Source: Xenorhabdus vietnamensis
GTDB taxonomy: Bacteria > Pseudomonadota > Gammaproteobacteria > Enterobacterales > Enterobacteriaceae
Direction of reading: 5' to 3'
NCBI RefSeq assembly: GCF_002127535.1
Contig: NZ_MUBJ01000003.1
Span: 98,201 to 162,200, forward strand
DNA: 64,000 nucleotides
Shown: positions 14,949-24,817 of the stretch, piece after piece
Layout of the letters: each line of letters opens with the position of its first letter
Numbering within the stretch: the first letter of the stretch is position 1
Position numbers and translations under genes: made by a program
Notes under the pieces: generated by a model
What the model saw: the letters and a program-made list of their open reading frames with translations, nothing else
Database searches by the model: none
What the model was told of the DNA's origin: nothing

Positions 14949-15614
14949 TGTAAAACTCCCCAAGTTCTGTCCAATTCTCACATCACTCGCGAGATGACGT
15001 AGATATTTATTATTTCTACAGGCGTCTAATTCGCGCCCTCAGTCAAACGCCACTTGTTTATTAGTCTCAACAAGTGGTAAATCAAAATGATGTTATGTCT
15101 ATATCACTGCATAAATATGAATCGGGTGGTTATCCGGCAGATAATTTTCAGTGAATTCCCAAGTTAGCGATAAAAATCGAGTAGGTCAAATAGTGCCAAA
15201 TCATATTTTTCACACAAATATTTTTATCAATATTTTGATTTTAAAGTGAAATATATTTGTTTTTTTATTTTGTGACCAAGATCATTCATCGTGAATGGTG
15301 TGATTTATATCACTAAAACTACCACACTATCTATTTAATATATGCTTTATCGCACGGATTGTTTAATATTTTATTCTTTTAATTTTCTTAATTTTGGTTT
15401 TTTAGTTCTTATTTTTCTTATTTAAAGAGAAAGTAATTAGGTGTTTTTTGAGCATGCAAAGGTTTTCAGAAAACAATCAGAATAATTATTCTGTTTTTCG
15501 GGTTTTTTATTCCTTGCAGGGATTAAGGGCGATAACGCTCAACGAAGTTGGGGCTTTTTTACGTTATGATTCGCTCTAGTGATTTTACTGGAAATAATTT
15601 TACTGGGAGCAGTT
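14949..15614. other. gltB-arcB divergent regulatory region
   Basis: About 660 bases without a gene, very AT-rich toward arcB, containing the promoters for both divergent genes. The clearest signal is the FNR/CRP-like dyad at 15299-15314. In E. coli, gltBD is controlled by Lrp, IHF and CRP, so a long region like this is expected, but I could not place Lrp or IHF sites with confidence. Confidence 0.5.
15299..15314. promoter_or_regulatory. Candidate CRP/FNR site between gltB and arcB
   Basis: TGTGA-TTTATA-TCACT matches nine of the ten conserved CRP positions. The same bases contain the FNR core TGAT-TTAT-ATCA. A weaker TGTGA-N6-TCATT site lies ~35 bp upstream. Which regulator binds, and which of the two genes is controlled, is inference. 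Confidence 0.5.
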
Positions 15615-17954
15615 ATGAAGCTGATTCGAGGGCTTGCCCAATATTATGTAGATTTGATGATGAAGCTGGGGCTGGTGCGTTTTTCGATGTTACTTGCATC
15701 GGCTTTAGTTATTCTTGCTATTGCGATGCAGATGGCGGTTACAGTTTTACTGCATGGAAAAGTGGAGAGTATTGATTTAATTCGCTCCATTTTTTTTGGT
15801 TTGTTAATCACGCCTTGGGCAGTTTATTTTCTCTCCATTGTAGTCGAACAACTTGAAGAATCCCGTCAGCGTTTATCCAGCTTGGTTGAAAAACTTGAAG
15901 AAATGCGCCAGCGTGATGCGGCATTAAATCTGCAACTCAAAGAAAATATTGATCAATTGAATCAAGAGATCGGCGATCGAGAAAAGGCGGAAAAAGCCCA
16001 TTTGGTTTTGCTGGATAAACTTAAATTGGAAATGGAACATCGCGAAAAAACCCAGATTGAACTTGAGCAGCAATCGGTACTATTGCGTTCATTCTTGGAT
16101 GCCTCCCCAGATTTGGTTTATTACCGCAATGAAGAGAATGAATTTTCCGGCTGTAATAGGGCGATGGAATTGCTGACCGGTAAAAGCGAAAAACAGCTCA
16201 TAGGTCTGACACCGATGGATGTTTACGATAAAGAAATTGCCAGCAAGGTGATGGAAACGGATGAAAAAGTATTCCGTCATAATGTGTCCCTGACTTATGA
16301 ACAATGGTTAGTTTATCCAGATGGGCGTAAAGCCTGTTTTGAGTTAAGGAAAGTCCCTTTTTATGATCGCGTTGGTAAACGGCATGGATTAATGGGATTT
16401 GGGCGCGATATAACGGAGCGTAAGCGCTATCAGGACGCTTTGGAGAATGCCAGCAGGGATAAAACGACTTTTATCTCTACGATTAGCCATGAACTTCGTA
16501 CGCCTTTAAATGGCATCGTGGGCTTGAGCCGAATCTTAATGGATACCGACTTAACACCAGAGCAATGTAAATATCTGGAAACAATTCATGTCAGTGCGGT
16601 TACTTTGGGCAATATCTTCAATGATATCATTGAATTAGATAAAATTGAGCGTCGCAAGGTTCAACTGGATAACCAACCGGTTGATTTCACGGGTTTCATG
16701 ACTGATTTGGAGAATATTTCAGGTTTATTGGCACAGCCGAAAGGCATTAAATTTGTTCTGGAACCAGAACTGCCATTACCCGAAAAAGTGCTGACTGATG
16801 GAACCCGCTTGCGGCAAATCTTATGGAATCTGATTAGCAATGCTGTGAAATTTACGCTTCAAGGAGAAATTCGGGTTCGCATCTGGCGTGAGGAAGGAAA
16901 GCGCTTATTATTTGAAGTGACAGATTCAGGTATTGGCATTCCTGCGGATGAACTGGAAAAAATCTTCGCCATGTATTATCAGGTCAAAGACAGTGCTGGT
17001 GGGCGCCCTGCAACCGGGACGGGTATTGGCCTTGCTGTTTCGAAGCGTCTTGCTCAAGGCATGGGAGGGGACATTACTGTGAAAAGTGCGTTAGGCAAAG
17101 GCTCTTGTTTTACTTTGTCTGTTGTTGCTCCAGCCATTGGTGAATATCAAGAAGGGAAGACTGAACAAGATACCTTGCTATTGCCGGCATTGAATATCTT
17201 GCTGGTAGAAGATATTGAATTGAATGTCATTGTAGCCCGTTCTGTTCTGGAGAAGCTGGGAAACAGTGTTGATGTTGCCATGAACGGTCATGATGCACTG
17301 GCAATGTTTGATCCTGATGAATATGACTTGGTGTTACTGGACATCCAACTGCCGGATATGACAGGGCTTGATATCGCCCGTCAATTGCACCAGCGTTATT
17401 CATCTCAATCCCTGCCTCCTTTGATCGCCCTGACGGCTAATGTGTTAAAGGATAAAAAAGAATACCTTGATGCAGGCATGGATGGCGTACTCAATAAACC
17501 GTTATCCGTCAAGGAATTGACTGCCATAATAGAAAAATATTGGGGTAAGGTATCTGAACCTGAAAACACCTTATCGGAAGTTGATATTGTGGATCAGGAT
17601 GAAGAGCGGCTAGATATAGAGATGCTTAACCAATATATCGAATTGGTTGGGGCAAAAATGATTATAGATAATCTGACTATTTTTGAAACTATGATGCCAA
17701 ATTACCTTTCTTTGCTGGACTCCAATATGACAGCCAGAGACCAAAAAGGCATCACGGAAGAAGCACATAAAATTAAAGGCGCGGCTGGCTCAGTCGGGTT
17801 ACGTCACTTGCAGCAATTGGCTCAGCAGATTCAGTCACCAGATTTACCTGCGTGGTGGGACAATGTTCAGGAATGGGTGGATGAGTTAAAGTTGGAATGG
17901 AAGCATGATATAGAAATATTAAGAAATTGGTTATCAAGCGCTACAAAAAAATAA
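15615..17954 (+). CDS. arcB: Aerobic respiration control sensor kinase ArcB
   Basis: A tripartite membrane histidine kinase that reads the quinone redox state and phosphorylates ArcA when oxygen is low. The 779-residue product (E. coli 778) has two membrane helices (about 22-47 and 56-77), a coiled linker, a PAS domain with redox cysteines Cys180 and Cys241, the kinase His292 (SHELRTP), ATP-binding motifs (NLISNAVKF, DSGIGIP, TGTGIGLAV), receiver Asp576 (VLLDIQLPD) and Hpt His718 (AHKIKGAAGS). ATG 15615 follows GGGAG; 12 upstream in-frame codons are not conserved. The stop codon overlaps the terminator of convergent arcZ. Confidence 0.97.
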   Translation: MKLIRGLAQYYVDLMMKLGLVRFSMLLASALVILAIAMQMAVTVLLHGKVESIDLIRSIFFGLLITPWAVYFLSIVVEQLEESRQRLSSLVEKLEEMRQRDAALNLQLKENIDQLNQEIGDREKAEKAHLVLLDKLKLEMEHREKTQIELEQQSVLLRSFLDASPDLVYYRNEENEFSGCNRAMELLTGKSEKQLIGLTPMDVYDKEIASKVMETDEKVFRHNVSLTYEQWLVYPDGRKACFELRKVPFYDRVGKRHGLMGFGRDITERKRYQDALENASRDKTTFISTISHELRTPLNGIVGLSRILMDTDLTPEQCKYLETIHVSAVTLGNIFNDIIELDKIERRKVQLDNQPVDFTGFMTDLENISGLLAQPKGIKFVLEPELPLPEKVLTDGTRLRQILWNLISNAVKFTLQGEIRVRIWREEGKRLLFEVTDSGIGIPADELEKIFAMYYQVKDSAGGRPATGTGIGLAVSKRLAQGMGGDITVKSALGKGSCFTLSVVAPAIGEYQEGKTEQDTLLLPALNILLVEDIELNVIVARSVLEKLGNSVDVAMNGHDALAMFDPDEYDLVLLDIQLPDMTGLDIARQLHQRYSSQSLPPLIALTANVLKDKKEYLDAGMDGVLNKPLSVKELTAIIEKYWGKVSEPENTLSEVDIVDQDEERLDIEMLNQYIELVGAKMIIDNLTIFETMMPNYLSLLDSNMTARDQKGITEEAHKIKGAAGSVGLRHLQQLAQQIQSPDLPAWWDNVQEWVDELKLEWKHDIEILRNWLSSATKK

Positions 17955-18078
17955 CCCCAACCGAAGTTGGGGTGCGCTAATACTGCGCCAACACCAGGGA
18001 AACTTGTTTACCCGCTTATCTAAGATTTATTTTCGATGCGAGTAATTAAAGAATTCTTCCGTACAGAACACAGGTACC
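17945..18078 (-). ncRNA. arcZ: Small regulatory RNA ArcZ
   Basis: The minus strand contains CCTGGTGTTGGCGCAGTATT followed by agcgcaccccaac, which corresponds almost exactly to the conserved 3' half of E. coli ArcZ, the processed, Hfq-bound part that base-pairs with rpoS and other mRNAs. It ends in the hairpin ACCCCAAC (17966-17973)/GTTGGGGT (17954-17961) with a T-rich run over the last codons of arcB. The location between arcB and elbB, convergent with arcB, is the same as in E. coli. The 5' end is set at GGTACC (18073-18078), giving ~134 nt against 121 nt; this end is inferred. Confidence 0.9.
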
Positions 18079-18190
18079 AACATAGCAAAGATAAGATTTT
18101 TTGTTACAAGATTCATTAAAATCTGTGATGAAGATTGGTGTTTAACCCTCTAAGGGGTTAAGCATTAATCTACTACAAATGGAGAGGAAT

Positions 18191-18844
18191 ATGAAATCTG
18201 TTGCCGTTATATTAAGTGGATGCGGAGTGTACGATGGAAGTGAAATTCACGAATCAGTTCTGACTATGCTCTCTTTGAGTCGTCTTGGTGCTGAAGTCTC
18301 TTTTTTTTCACCTGATGAGGTACAACATGATGTTATTAATCATCTTAATGGAGAAGATAAACAAGAAATCCGCCACATAATGGAAGAATCTGCCCGCATA
18401 ACACGTGGAAATATACAGCCTTTATCCAAAGTTGATATCGATAAGTTGGATGCACTGATTATTCCTGGGGGTTTTGGTGCAGCCAAGAACTTATGTAATT
18501 TTGCATTCAAAGGGTCAGATTGCGAAATAAATAAAGAACTATTAATAATAGTTCAAAATATGCACAAAAAAGGCAAGCCAATGGGGTTTATGTGCATTTC
18601 CCCTGTTATGATACCTAAAATATTAGGCAGGCCGATAAAAGTAACCATAGGTAATGATCCAGAAACTGCGGCTCAAATAGAGAAAATGGGAGGTATACAT
18701 ATTGAGTGCCCGGTTGATGACGTTGTCATTGATTTTGAAAACAAAATTGTAACAACACCCGCTTATATGCTCGCAGAATCTCTGTCTCAAGCAGAAAGAG
18801 GAATTGATAAATTGGTTAGAGAAATATTGGGAATGATTGAGTAA
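18191..18844 (+). CDS. elbB: ElbB/ElbA glyoxalase-like DJ-1/PfpI family protein
   Basis: A cytoplasmic DJ-1/PfpI-superfamily protein of 217 residues, the E. coli length, with reported glyoxalase-type activity and an early link to isoprenoid production. Motifs include [32 protein letters not shown] and the nucleophile region [12 protein letters not shown], where the Cys sits in the usual elbow. The ATG at 18191 has GGAGAGGA upstream; another ATG lies four codons earlier inside that site. mtgA follows almost directly, as in E. coli. Confidence 0.92.
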   Translation: MKSVAVILSGCGVYDGSEIHESVLTMLSLSRLGAEVSFFSPDEVQHDVINHLNGEDKQEIRHIMEESARITRGNIQPLSKVDIDKLDALIIPGGFGAAKNLCNFAFKGSDCEINKELLIIVQNMHKKGKPMGFMCISPVMIPKILGRPIKVTIGNDPETAAQIEKMGGIHIECPVDDVVIDFENKIVTTPAYMLAESLSQAERGIDKLVREILGMIE

Positions 18845-18848
18845 TCGG

Positions 18849-19565
18849 ATGAAAAATCCTTTTTCAATATTGTGGCGTTGGCTGAAAAGAATTGTCGTAT
18901 CGATCACAATTCTGTGGTTTGTTGCTGCAATTGCTTTTTCATTTCTGCCAGTGCCGTTTTCTATGGTGATGATAGAGAGACAAATCAGTGCGTTAATGTT
19001 AATTAATTTCTCTTATGTTTCTCGATCCTCATGGGTGGATCAGAATCAAATATCACCTTATATAGCATTAGCCGTCATTGCAGCTGAGGATCAAAAATTT
19101 CCAAAACATTGGGGATTTGATTTTGATGCTATCGAAACTGCTATAGCGCATAACAAAAAATATCAGAAGCGAATTCGGGGGGCGTCGACAATTTCTCAAC
19201 AAACAGCCAAAAATTTATTTTTATGGGAAGGGCGTAGTTGGGTAAGAAAAGGATTGGAAGCGGGAATGACGGCTGCGCTGGAATTGCTGTGGACAAAGAA
19301 ACGTATTTTGACGGTTTATCTCAATATTGCTGAGTTTGGCAATGGTATTTTTGGTGTTGAGGAGGCTGCCCAGTATTACTTTGGCAAACCTGCCAGTCGA
19401 TTGACAGTATATGATTCTGCATTGCTCGCAGCTGTACTGCCAAACCCCCATCGCTATAAAGTGAATGCTCCCTCCAGATATGTATTGCAGCGTCAACAAT
19501 GGATTTTGCGGCAAATGCAGTTAATGGGGGGAGAGAATTACTTAAAGCAAAATGACTTGAAATAG
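18849..19565 (+). CDS. mtgA: Monofunctional biosynthetic peptidoglycan transglycosylase
   Basis: MtgA polymerises lipid II glycan strands at the inner membrane. The 238-residue product has one N-terminal membrane helix (about 14-36), then a GT51 domain with [17 protein letters not shown] (catalytic Glu in EDQKF), [17 protein letters not shown], and [15 protein letters not shown]. The start ATG 18849 lies 5 bp after the elbB stop; an in-frame TTG at 18837 overlaps elbB and is less likely. The close spacing suggests cotranscription with elbB. Confidence 0.94.
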   Translation: MKNPFSILWRWLKRIVVSITILWFVAAIAFSFLPVPFSMVMIERQISALMLINFSYVSRSSWVDQNQISPYIALAVIAAEDQKFPKHWGFDFDAIETAIAHNKKYQKRIRGASTISQQTAKNLFLWEGRSWVRKGLEAGMTAALELLWTKKRILTVYLNIAEFGNGIFGVEEAAQYYFGKPASRLTVYDSALLAAVLPNPHRYKVNAPSRYVLQRQQWILRQMQLMGGENYLKQNDLK

Positions 19566-19610
19566 GCGATGAATATGGGTGCCTGTCCGCTGGCACCAAT
19601 AGCTGCACAT

Positions 19611-19641
19611 AAAAAAGCGGCACAAATTGATGCCGCTTTAA
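19611..19641. terminator. Bidirectional terminator between mtgA and dolP
   Basis: AAAGCGGCA (19614-19622) pairs with TGCCGCTTT (19631-19639), with A-rich DNA before and T-rich after, between convergent genes. Confidence 0.8.
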
Positions 19642-19677
19642 TGGTTGTTAGTTGAGATTCGCTTTTAGCTGAAATTT

Positions 19678-20253
19678 TTAGTTGAGATGTGTAAATGCTG
19701 TTGTGACGCGTTTTACGCCACTGGTTTCGCTGGCAATTTTCGCTGCGGCAGCCCCTTCTTGCCGTGTGACGATGCCAAACAAAAAGACTTCACCATCTTC
19801 TGTCACTACTTTGATGCTGGATGACCTCACTGAGTCACTGGTTAAAATGCTTGAGCGCACTTTGGCCGTCAGCCAAGTATCGGCGGTAGTCGTGCTCAGT
19901 GAAATGGGATTGCCCTGACGGATCTCGTTATATACTACGTTGGTGCCTTCAACCTTCGACGCAATCTGTTTTGCTCGCTCAGCCAGAGCCATATTTGGGC
20001 ATTGGCCGGTTAAAAGAACCTTACCTTGATACACAGTGGCTACCACGCGGGCTTGTGCCTTAATTTGTGGATCTTTGCTGATGGCAGTGCTGACACGAGC
20101 TTCTAGCGTAGTATCGTCAACTTGTTGGCCAATTGTTCGCGGATCTGAACCTGCTTTCGTGGCAAACGCGGCGGAACCTACGACGGCAGCACCAATACAT
20201 CCTTGTAATAGCATGGCACTGAAACATACCAATAATAGAGAAAATAACCGCAT
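19678..20253 (-). CDS. dolP: Outer-membrane lipoprotein DolP (YraP), two BON domains
   Basis: DolP is a division- and outer-membrane-associated lipoprotein that supports envelope integrity and BAM function. The 191-residue product has a lipoprotein signal with lipobox LLQGC, lipidated Cys19 as in E. coli, followed by two BON domains (about 47-112 and 124-190) with VLLTGQCPN and VFLFGIVTRQE strands. It is sigma-E dependent in E. coli; no sigma-E promoter was identified here. It lies 11 bp downstream of diaA on the same strand. Confidence 0.95.
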   Translation of the reverse strand: MRLFSLLLVCFSAMLLQGCIGAAVVGSAAFATKAGSDPRTIGQQVDDTTLEARVSTAISKDPQIKAQARVVATVYQGKVLLTGQCPNMALAERAKQIASKVEGTNVVYNEIRQGNPISLSTTTADTWLTAKVRSSILTSDSVRSSSIKVVTEDGEVFLFGIVTRQEGAAAAKIASETSGVKRVTTAFTHLN

Positions 20254-20264
20254 AAGTTGGCTCC

Positions 20265-20855
20265 TTATTCATCCTGATGAGGGAATAACGTATTGTCGAT
20301 TAAGTCGCACAGACAGTTAATTGTCAACATATGGACTTCTTGGATCCTGATGCTGTGATGTGAGGGGATGCGTATTTCAGTATCCTGAGGGCCTAATAAA
20401 CCTGCTAATTCACCCCCATCGTAGCCTGTCAGCGCGACAATCGTCATATCACGTGTAACAGCCGCTTCCACTGCTTTGACGATATCTTTACTGTTTCCAT
20501 GTGTAGAAATAGCAAGCAGAACGTCCCCTGCATGTCCTAGCGCCCTGACTTGTTTGGCGTAGATTTCGTCAGGCTGTTTACCGTTGGCGATGGCAGAAAT
20601 CACCACATTATCTGTATTCAGTGACAGGGCTGGCAAACTTGGCCGATCAGTTTCGAAGCGATTGATCATGCTGGCGGCAAAACGCTGTGCGGTTGCGGCA
20701 GATCCACCATTACCACAGCAAAGGATTTTATTGCCGTTCAGCAATGATTGAACCATCATCATTGCGGCGCGTGAGATTGCGTCGGGTAATGCTTCTGCTG
20801 CTGCGATCTGAGTTTGAATACTTTCTGTAAAGCAGACTTTAATTCTATCCAGCAC
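20265..20855 (-). CDS. diaA: DnaA initiator-associating protein DiaA
   Basis: A SIS-fold tetrameric protein that binds DnaA and promotes its assembly on oriC for timely replication initiation. The 196-residue product has the E. coli length and SIS motifs [27 protein letters not shown] and ALTGYDGG. It is also related to GmhA sedoheptulose isomerases, but the location between dolP and yraN decides in favour of DiaA. Confidence 0.94.
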   Translation of the reverse strand: MLDRIKVCFTESIQTQIAAAEALPDAISRAAMMMVQSLLNGNKILCCGNGGSAATAQRFAASMINRFETDRPSLPALSLNTDNVVISAIANGKQPDEIYAKQVRALGHAGDVLLAISTHGNSKDIVKAVEAAVTRDMTIVALTGYDGGELAGLLGPQDTEIRIPSHHSIRIQEVHMLTINCLCDLIDNTLFPHQDE

Positions 20856-20905
20856 GTTATGACCTATGTATTTGGAATATATTTATTTAGCGAAATATTG
20901 ATAAC

Positions 20906-21289
20906 CTACTGAAATAGGTTCTCATTCAGGGTGAAGGCATTTTGCAGCCATTCAAATTTCTGTCCTGTTATTGCACAAACATCGAAACGGCATGATGCCG
21001 TTTCTAGGCATTCATTGCGTTGGGACAGCCAGACAGCAGCTGTATACAAAAGTTTTCTACGTTTACTTTGAGTAATTGTAGCAATAGCTCCGCCATATTG
21101 TGCATTCTGACGGAAACGGACTTCAACGAATATCCATGTATATTTATCACGCATAATCAGATCGATTTCCCCGCCACGAATTTTCACATTCTCAGTAACA
21201 AAGACAAGCCCTTGTTTTTGCAAGAACAGTTTGGCTTTCTGTTCGTAATGGCGCCCTAGCGCATAGCGATTGCTTGTTGGTTTTTTCAT
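20906..21289 (-). CDS. yraN: YraN family (UPF0102) endonuclease-like protein
   Basis: A small cytoplasmic protein with a Holliday-junction-resolvase/restriction-endonuclease-like fold. Conserved are the RGGEIDLIMRD and FVEVRFR motifs (D...E-V core of the nuclease fold). The biological role is not settled. From ATG 21289 the protein has 127 residues, near the E. coli 131. The frame is open up to 21385, and starts at 21316 and 21385 are possible, but none has a good ribosome-binding site, so the start is uncertain. It lies between lpoA and diaA, as in E. coli. Confidence 0.88.
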   Translation of the reverse strand: MKKPTSNRYALGRHYEQKAKLFLQKQGLVFVTENVKIRGGEIDLIMRDKYTWIFVEVRFRQNAQYGGAIATITQSKRRKLLYTAAVWLSQRNECLETASCRFDVCAITGQKFEWLQNAFTLNENLFQ

Positions 21290-21329
21290 CCTTGAAATGA
21301 CCACGATACCTTTCATATTTAAAATTGTA

Positions 21330-21415
21330 GTTTTTTTAAGCTGTAGTTTGTTTAAACGATCGCTTTTCAAATAGTAGCTTTTCAAACGGTAGTTGTTTAA
21401 ACAATAGCTTGACTA
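21330..21415. repeat. Degenerate short repeats between lpoA and yraN
   Basis: Variants of cgcttttcaaa / tagcttttcaaa and agttgtttaaac / agtttgtttaaac alternate with a period of about 15-18 bp. They lie in or just upstream of the yraN 5' region and make the extended yraN reading frame look non-native. Confidence 0.5.
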
Positions 21416-21437
21416 CTTACTTTTACGTCCCCTGTCA

Positions 21438-23333
21438 TTATTCATATTCGGGGGTATTACGCAGCACAGTATTATTCATGTTATCAGGATAACCCATGCG
21501 GTCAGTGTTATTGCTGTGTTCTGTGCCGTTAATATTTACGCTATTGGTATTTTCGGTGTTATTGACACTGTCAGAGAGAGCTTCAATAACTATGCGACCA
21601 TTATTGAATCGCATCCATGGCAGCTGACGCAAGATGGTGCAGTTATCTGTTACGGACAGTTCTCCTGAGGCACCGTTCAGTCGGAATCCCATTTCTTGCC
21701 GCATTTGCGTAAATTGATTAGCCAGTGACCAGGCATCAATTCCCATGGCGTAGAGACGAATCTGGGAATAATCATTGAGGAATTTCTTGGCGGCCTGCTG
21801 CATTAATGTCACATTCGCGCCTGTCAGTAATGGAATGTCACTAAATTGCATACCGTCCATCTCTAGGCGGAAATCCGGGCCTGAACCTGATGTATTGCTG
21901 CGTGAGCTGGTATAGAGAGCCGGTTTTTTACGGGAGCTGATGGCCATATCGATCATTGGCTTGATGGTAGTCAGTTCATTCGCTGTTGCAATAATGTAAA
22001 TCGCATCCACTGGGGCAGTAGCTGAGCTTGTGGAGATAACCGGCGTACCAGATAAGCGAATACCAATACCACGATTCATGGATTGCCTCATTTCGCTCGG
22101 CGTTCCAAAAGTTTGTTGCAATGTCGTCTGACCACCCAATTTTTGCCATTCTTCTGCAAAGGCTTTTGCAACTCGGGTACCCAGTTCGGTGCGAGGTACT
22201 AACACCAAAGGGCTGCGTTTTTGCTGTTGCCAAATATGCATCGCGGCATTTTTCGCTTCATCTTCAGGAGAGAGCGAGAAATAACAGATATTTGACTGCG
22301 TTTTTGGTACATCGAGTTCATTGAGAGCCAGAATATTCAATGGAGTCTCAATCTGAGCCAATTGCTCTACATTAGGTTTCAGTAATGGCCCAACGACCAA
22401 AGTCACTCCATCTTGTTCAGCCTGTGCCAGCAGAGTAGTAAGCGGCTGGCTATTCGTGTCATAGACTTTTACAGCCTGATCGTTGATAGGGGCATCATTA
22501 ATTGTAGAGCCTGCTGTGGTTACACCCATGTCAGATACGGATTCAGCTGTAGCTATGCCACTATTTATGCCACTATTTTCTGAATGTGCGGCACTGGTAT
22601 TTTCAGGCCCGGCTGATTCAGCATTAGATGGTTCGGTATTGATTGCCTCATTTGAATCAATGACATTTGTTGGCAACACGGGGTTTGACAACGTAGTCTT
22701 TGATAAAGATAACTTTGGCAATCCTTTTTGTGCATCAAGAAAACCTTGGCGGATAGCTTCACCAAATACTTTTGTCGGACCGCTTAAAGGCAGAAATAAA
22801 CCAATTGTGGCATGGCTGGTTTTGGCCTCTTGCAATATTTGTTGCAGGGCCGAAGGTAAATTACGTGCAGCGGGATTGTTTGAATAACGGACTTTCCAAT
22901 CGTGGACAGCTGAACGCAGTTTCTCCAGATCCTGTTTATTGGTCTGATAAGCATTGAGTAAATCAAGCCAACCTTGCAATGTATATTCATTGGCATTAAT
23001 CACCAATTCGCCCATTTGCTGTGGTGAAAGATGTGTCAGCAATTGCCATGTCTCATCAAGGTTTTTCTGGCGGGCAGCGTCATCTGTTGCTTGGTTTTTT
23101 GTTAAATAAGATTCCAAAGCGATATACGCACGAATAACGTCTAGAGATGGTTGATTGTGTGCTGCATCAATAATGGCTTGATAGCGGTTAATCTCTGCGC
23201 TGATATTGTCCTGAGGCTCAGAAGTTGGTTGCCCTTGCGGTTCGGGCATGGTACACCCTGCAATAATCATAGTCGACAGCAGCGCTGTATAGACTAAACC
23301 AGTTTTAAAACGCACAAAAATTGAGGGAAGCAT
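21438..23333 (-). CDS. lpoA: Penicillin-binding protein activator LpoA, short N-domain
   Basis: LpoA is an outer-membrane lipoprotein that reaches through the periplasm to activate PBP1A. The start at 23333 gives 631 residues, a signal peptide and lipobox MIIAGC with Cys27, as in E. coli. The C-terminal periplasmic-binding-protein-like domain is well conserved (IGLFLPLSGPTKVFGEAI, VVGPLLKPNVEQL, ICYFSLSPEDEA, SRSNTSGSGPDFRLEMDG). The N-terminal TPR domain is shorter: PSLDVIRAYIA occurs at residue ~62, against ~150 in E. coli. The protein ends in an Asn-rich tail of ~50 residues not seen in E. coli. Upstream codons to 23405 are unlikely to be used. Confidence 0.93.
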   Translation of the reverse strand: MLPSIFVRFKTGLVYTALLSTMIIAGCTMPEPQGQPTSEPQDNISAEINRYQAIIDAAHNQPSLDVIRAYIALESYLTKNQATDDAARQKNLDETWQLLTHLSPQQMGELVINANEYTLQGWLDLLNAYQTNKQDLEKLRSAVHDWKVRYSNNPAARNLPSALQQILQEAKTSHATIGLFLPLSGPTKVFGEAIRQGFLDAQKGLPKLSLSKTTLSNPVLPTNVIDSNEAINTEPSNAESAGPENTSAAHSENSGINSGIATAESVSDMGVTTAGSTINDAPINDQAVKVYDTNSQPLTTLLAQAEQDGVTLVVGPLLKPNVEQLAQIETPLNILALNELDVPKTQSNICYFSLSPEDEAKNAAMHIWQQQKRSPLVLVPRTELGTRVAKAFAEEWQKLGGQTTLQQTFGTPSEMRQSMNRGIGIRLSGTPVISTSSATAPVDAIYIIATANELTTIKPMIDMAISSRKKPALYTSSRSNTSGSGPDFRLEMDGMQFSDIPLLTGANVTLMQQAAKKFLNDYSQIRLYAMGIDAWSLANQFTQMRQEMGFRLNGASGELSVTDNCTILRQLPWMRFNNGRIVIEALSDSVNNTENTNSVNINGTEHSNNTDRMGYPDNMNNTVLRNTPEYE

Positions 23334-23396
23334 ACTGTATCCAGTGATGTTTTTTTTAAAGATGCTCAATTTTAAATCGGTCATTCGGATGAAACA

Positions 23397-24287
23397 ATGA
23401 ATCAAACCAATCGAGCAGTGATTACGACATCCACGCTATATGTTGTACCAACCCCTATTGGAAATCTGGGGGATATTACTCAGCGTGCTCTTGAAGTTCT
23501 TAAACATGTCGATCTGATTGCAGCCGAAGATACGCGACACACTGGCTTGTTGCTTCAACATTTTGCCATTAATGCGCGTATGTTCGCACTTCATGATCAT
23601 AATGAACAGCAGAAAGCAGATCAATTACTTACGAAACTTGAACAAGGTGCGAGCATCGCATTGGTATCTGATGCTGGTACACCTTTGATCAATGATCCCG
23701 GTTACCACCTTGTCCGTCGCTGTCGTGAAGCTGGAATCAATGTCGTACCACTTCCCGGCCCGTGTGCGGCAATTACTGCACTGTCTGCTGCGGGCTTGCC
23801 TTCAGATCGTTTTTGCTATGAAGGTTTCTTGCCTGCCAAAAGTAAGGGGCGCCAAGATACCTTGCGTGAGCTGGCACAAGAACCGAGAACACTGATTTTC
23901 TACGAATCGACACATCGTCTGTTGGACAGTTTAGAAGATATTGTGAAAGTGTGGGGCGCGGATCGTTATGTTGTTCTGGCACGGGAATTGACCAAAACGT
24001 GGGAATCTATTCAAGGAATGCCTGTTGGTGAACTTCTGGCATGGGTCAGGGAAGATGAAACCCGCCGTCGGGGTGAAATGGTTCTGATTGTGGAAGGATA
24101 CCGTAAACCTGAAGATGATAGCCTGCCGCCGGAAGCTTTGCGGACGTTGGCGTTGCTGCAAAAAGAACTTCCATTGAAAAAGGCGGCGGCATTGGCGGCA
24201 GAAATTCATGGCGTGAAGAAAAATGCCTTGTATCGTTATGCCCTCGATCAAAATGCTGCACGGGATCAAATTGAAGAAGACGCGTGA
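23397..24287 (+). CDS. rsmI: 16S rRNA 2'-O-ribose C1402 methyltransferase
   Basis: RsmI methylates the ribose of C1402 in the decoding centre, using SAM. The 296-residue product has the tetrapyrrole-methylase fold with [43 protein letters not shown] and [17 protein letters not shown], plus the C-terminal extension typical of RsmI. It is divergent from lpoA, as in E. coli, with ~63 bp between the two chosen starts. rnpB follows ~43 bp downstream. Confidence 0.96.
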   Translation: MNQTNRAVITTSTLYVVPTPIGNLGDITQRALEVLKHVDLIAAEDTRHTGLLLQHFAINARMFALHDHNEQQKADQLLTKLEQGASIALVSDAGTPLINDPGYHLVRRCREAGINVVPLPGPCAAITALSAAGLPSDRFCYEGFLPAKSKGRQDTLRELAQEPRTLIFYESTHRLLDSLEDIVKVWGADRYVVLARELTKTWESIQGMPVGELLAWVREDETRRRGEMVLIVEGYRKPEDDSLPPEALRTLALLQKELPLKKAAALAAEIHGVKKNALYRYALDQNAARDQIEEDA

Positions 24288-24294
24288 AAACTCC

Positions 24295-24323
24295 TATACA
24301 TTGAATAGTAAACCTCTTATAAT
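24295..24323 (+). promoter_or_regulatory. rnpB promoter
   Basis: TATACA (24295-24300), a 17-bp spacer and a perfect TATAAT (24318-24323) lie 7 bp before the first base of the RNase P RNA. Confidence 0.8.
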
Positions 24324-24330
24324 CCGCGCC

Positions 24331-24712
<382 letters not shown>

Positions 24713-24715
24713 TTT

Positions 24716-24758
24716 AGCCCTATAGAGCGAAAGCTTTATAGGGCTTATTCTTTTTTTT
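24716..24758 (+). terminator. rnpB terminator
   Basis: AGCCCTATAGAGC (24716-24728) pairs with GCTTTATAGGGCT (24733-24745) with one mismatch around a GAAA tetraloop. It is followed by TATTC and eight Ts. Confidence 0.93.
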
Positions 24759-24817
24759 GGACAAAGTGGAACAACATGGAAGTGACATCAGGAACAAAAG
24801 GAATTAGCCATCCAAAT

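Noticed and set aside
22483..22887. 134-codon open frame antisense to lpoA
   Set aside because: It lies wholly within the conserved lpoA coding region; composition reflects the opposite strand.
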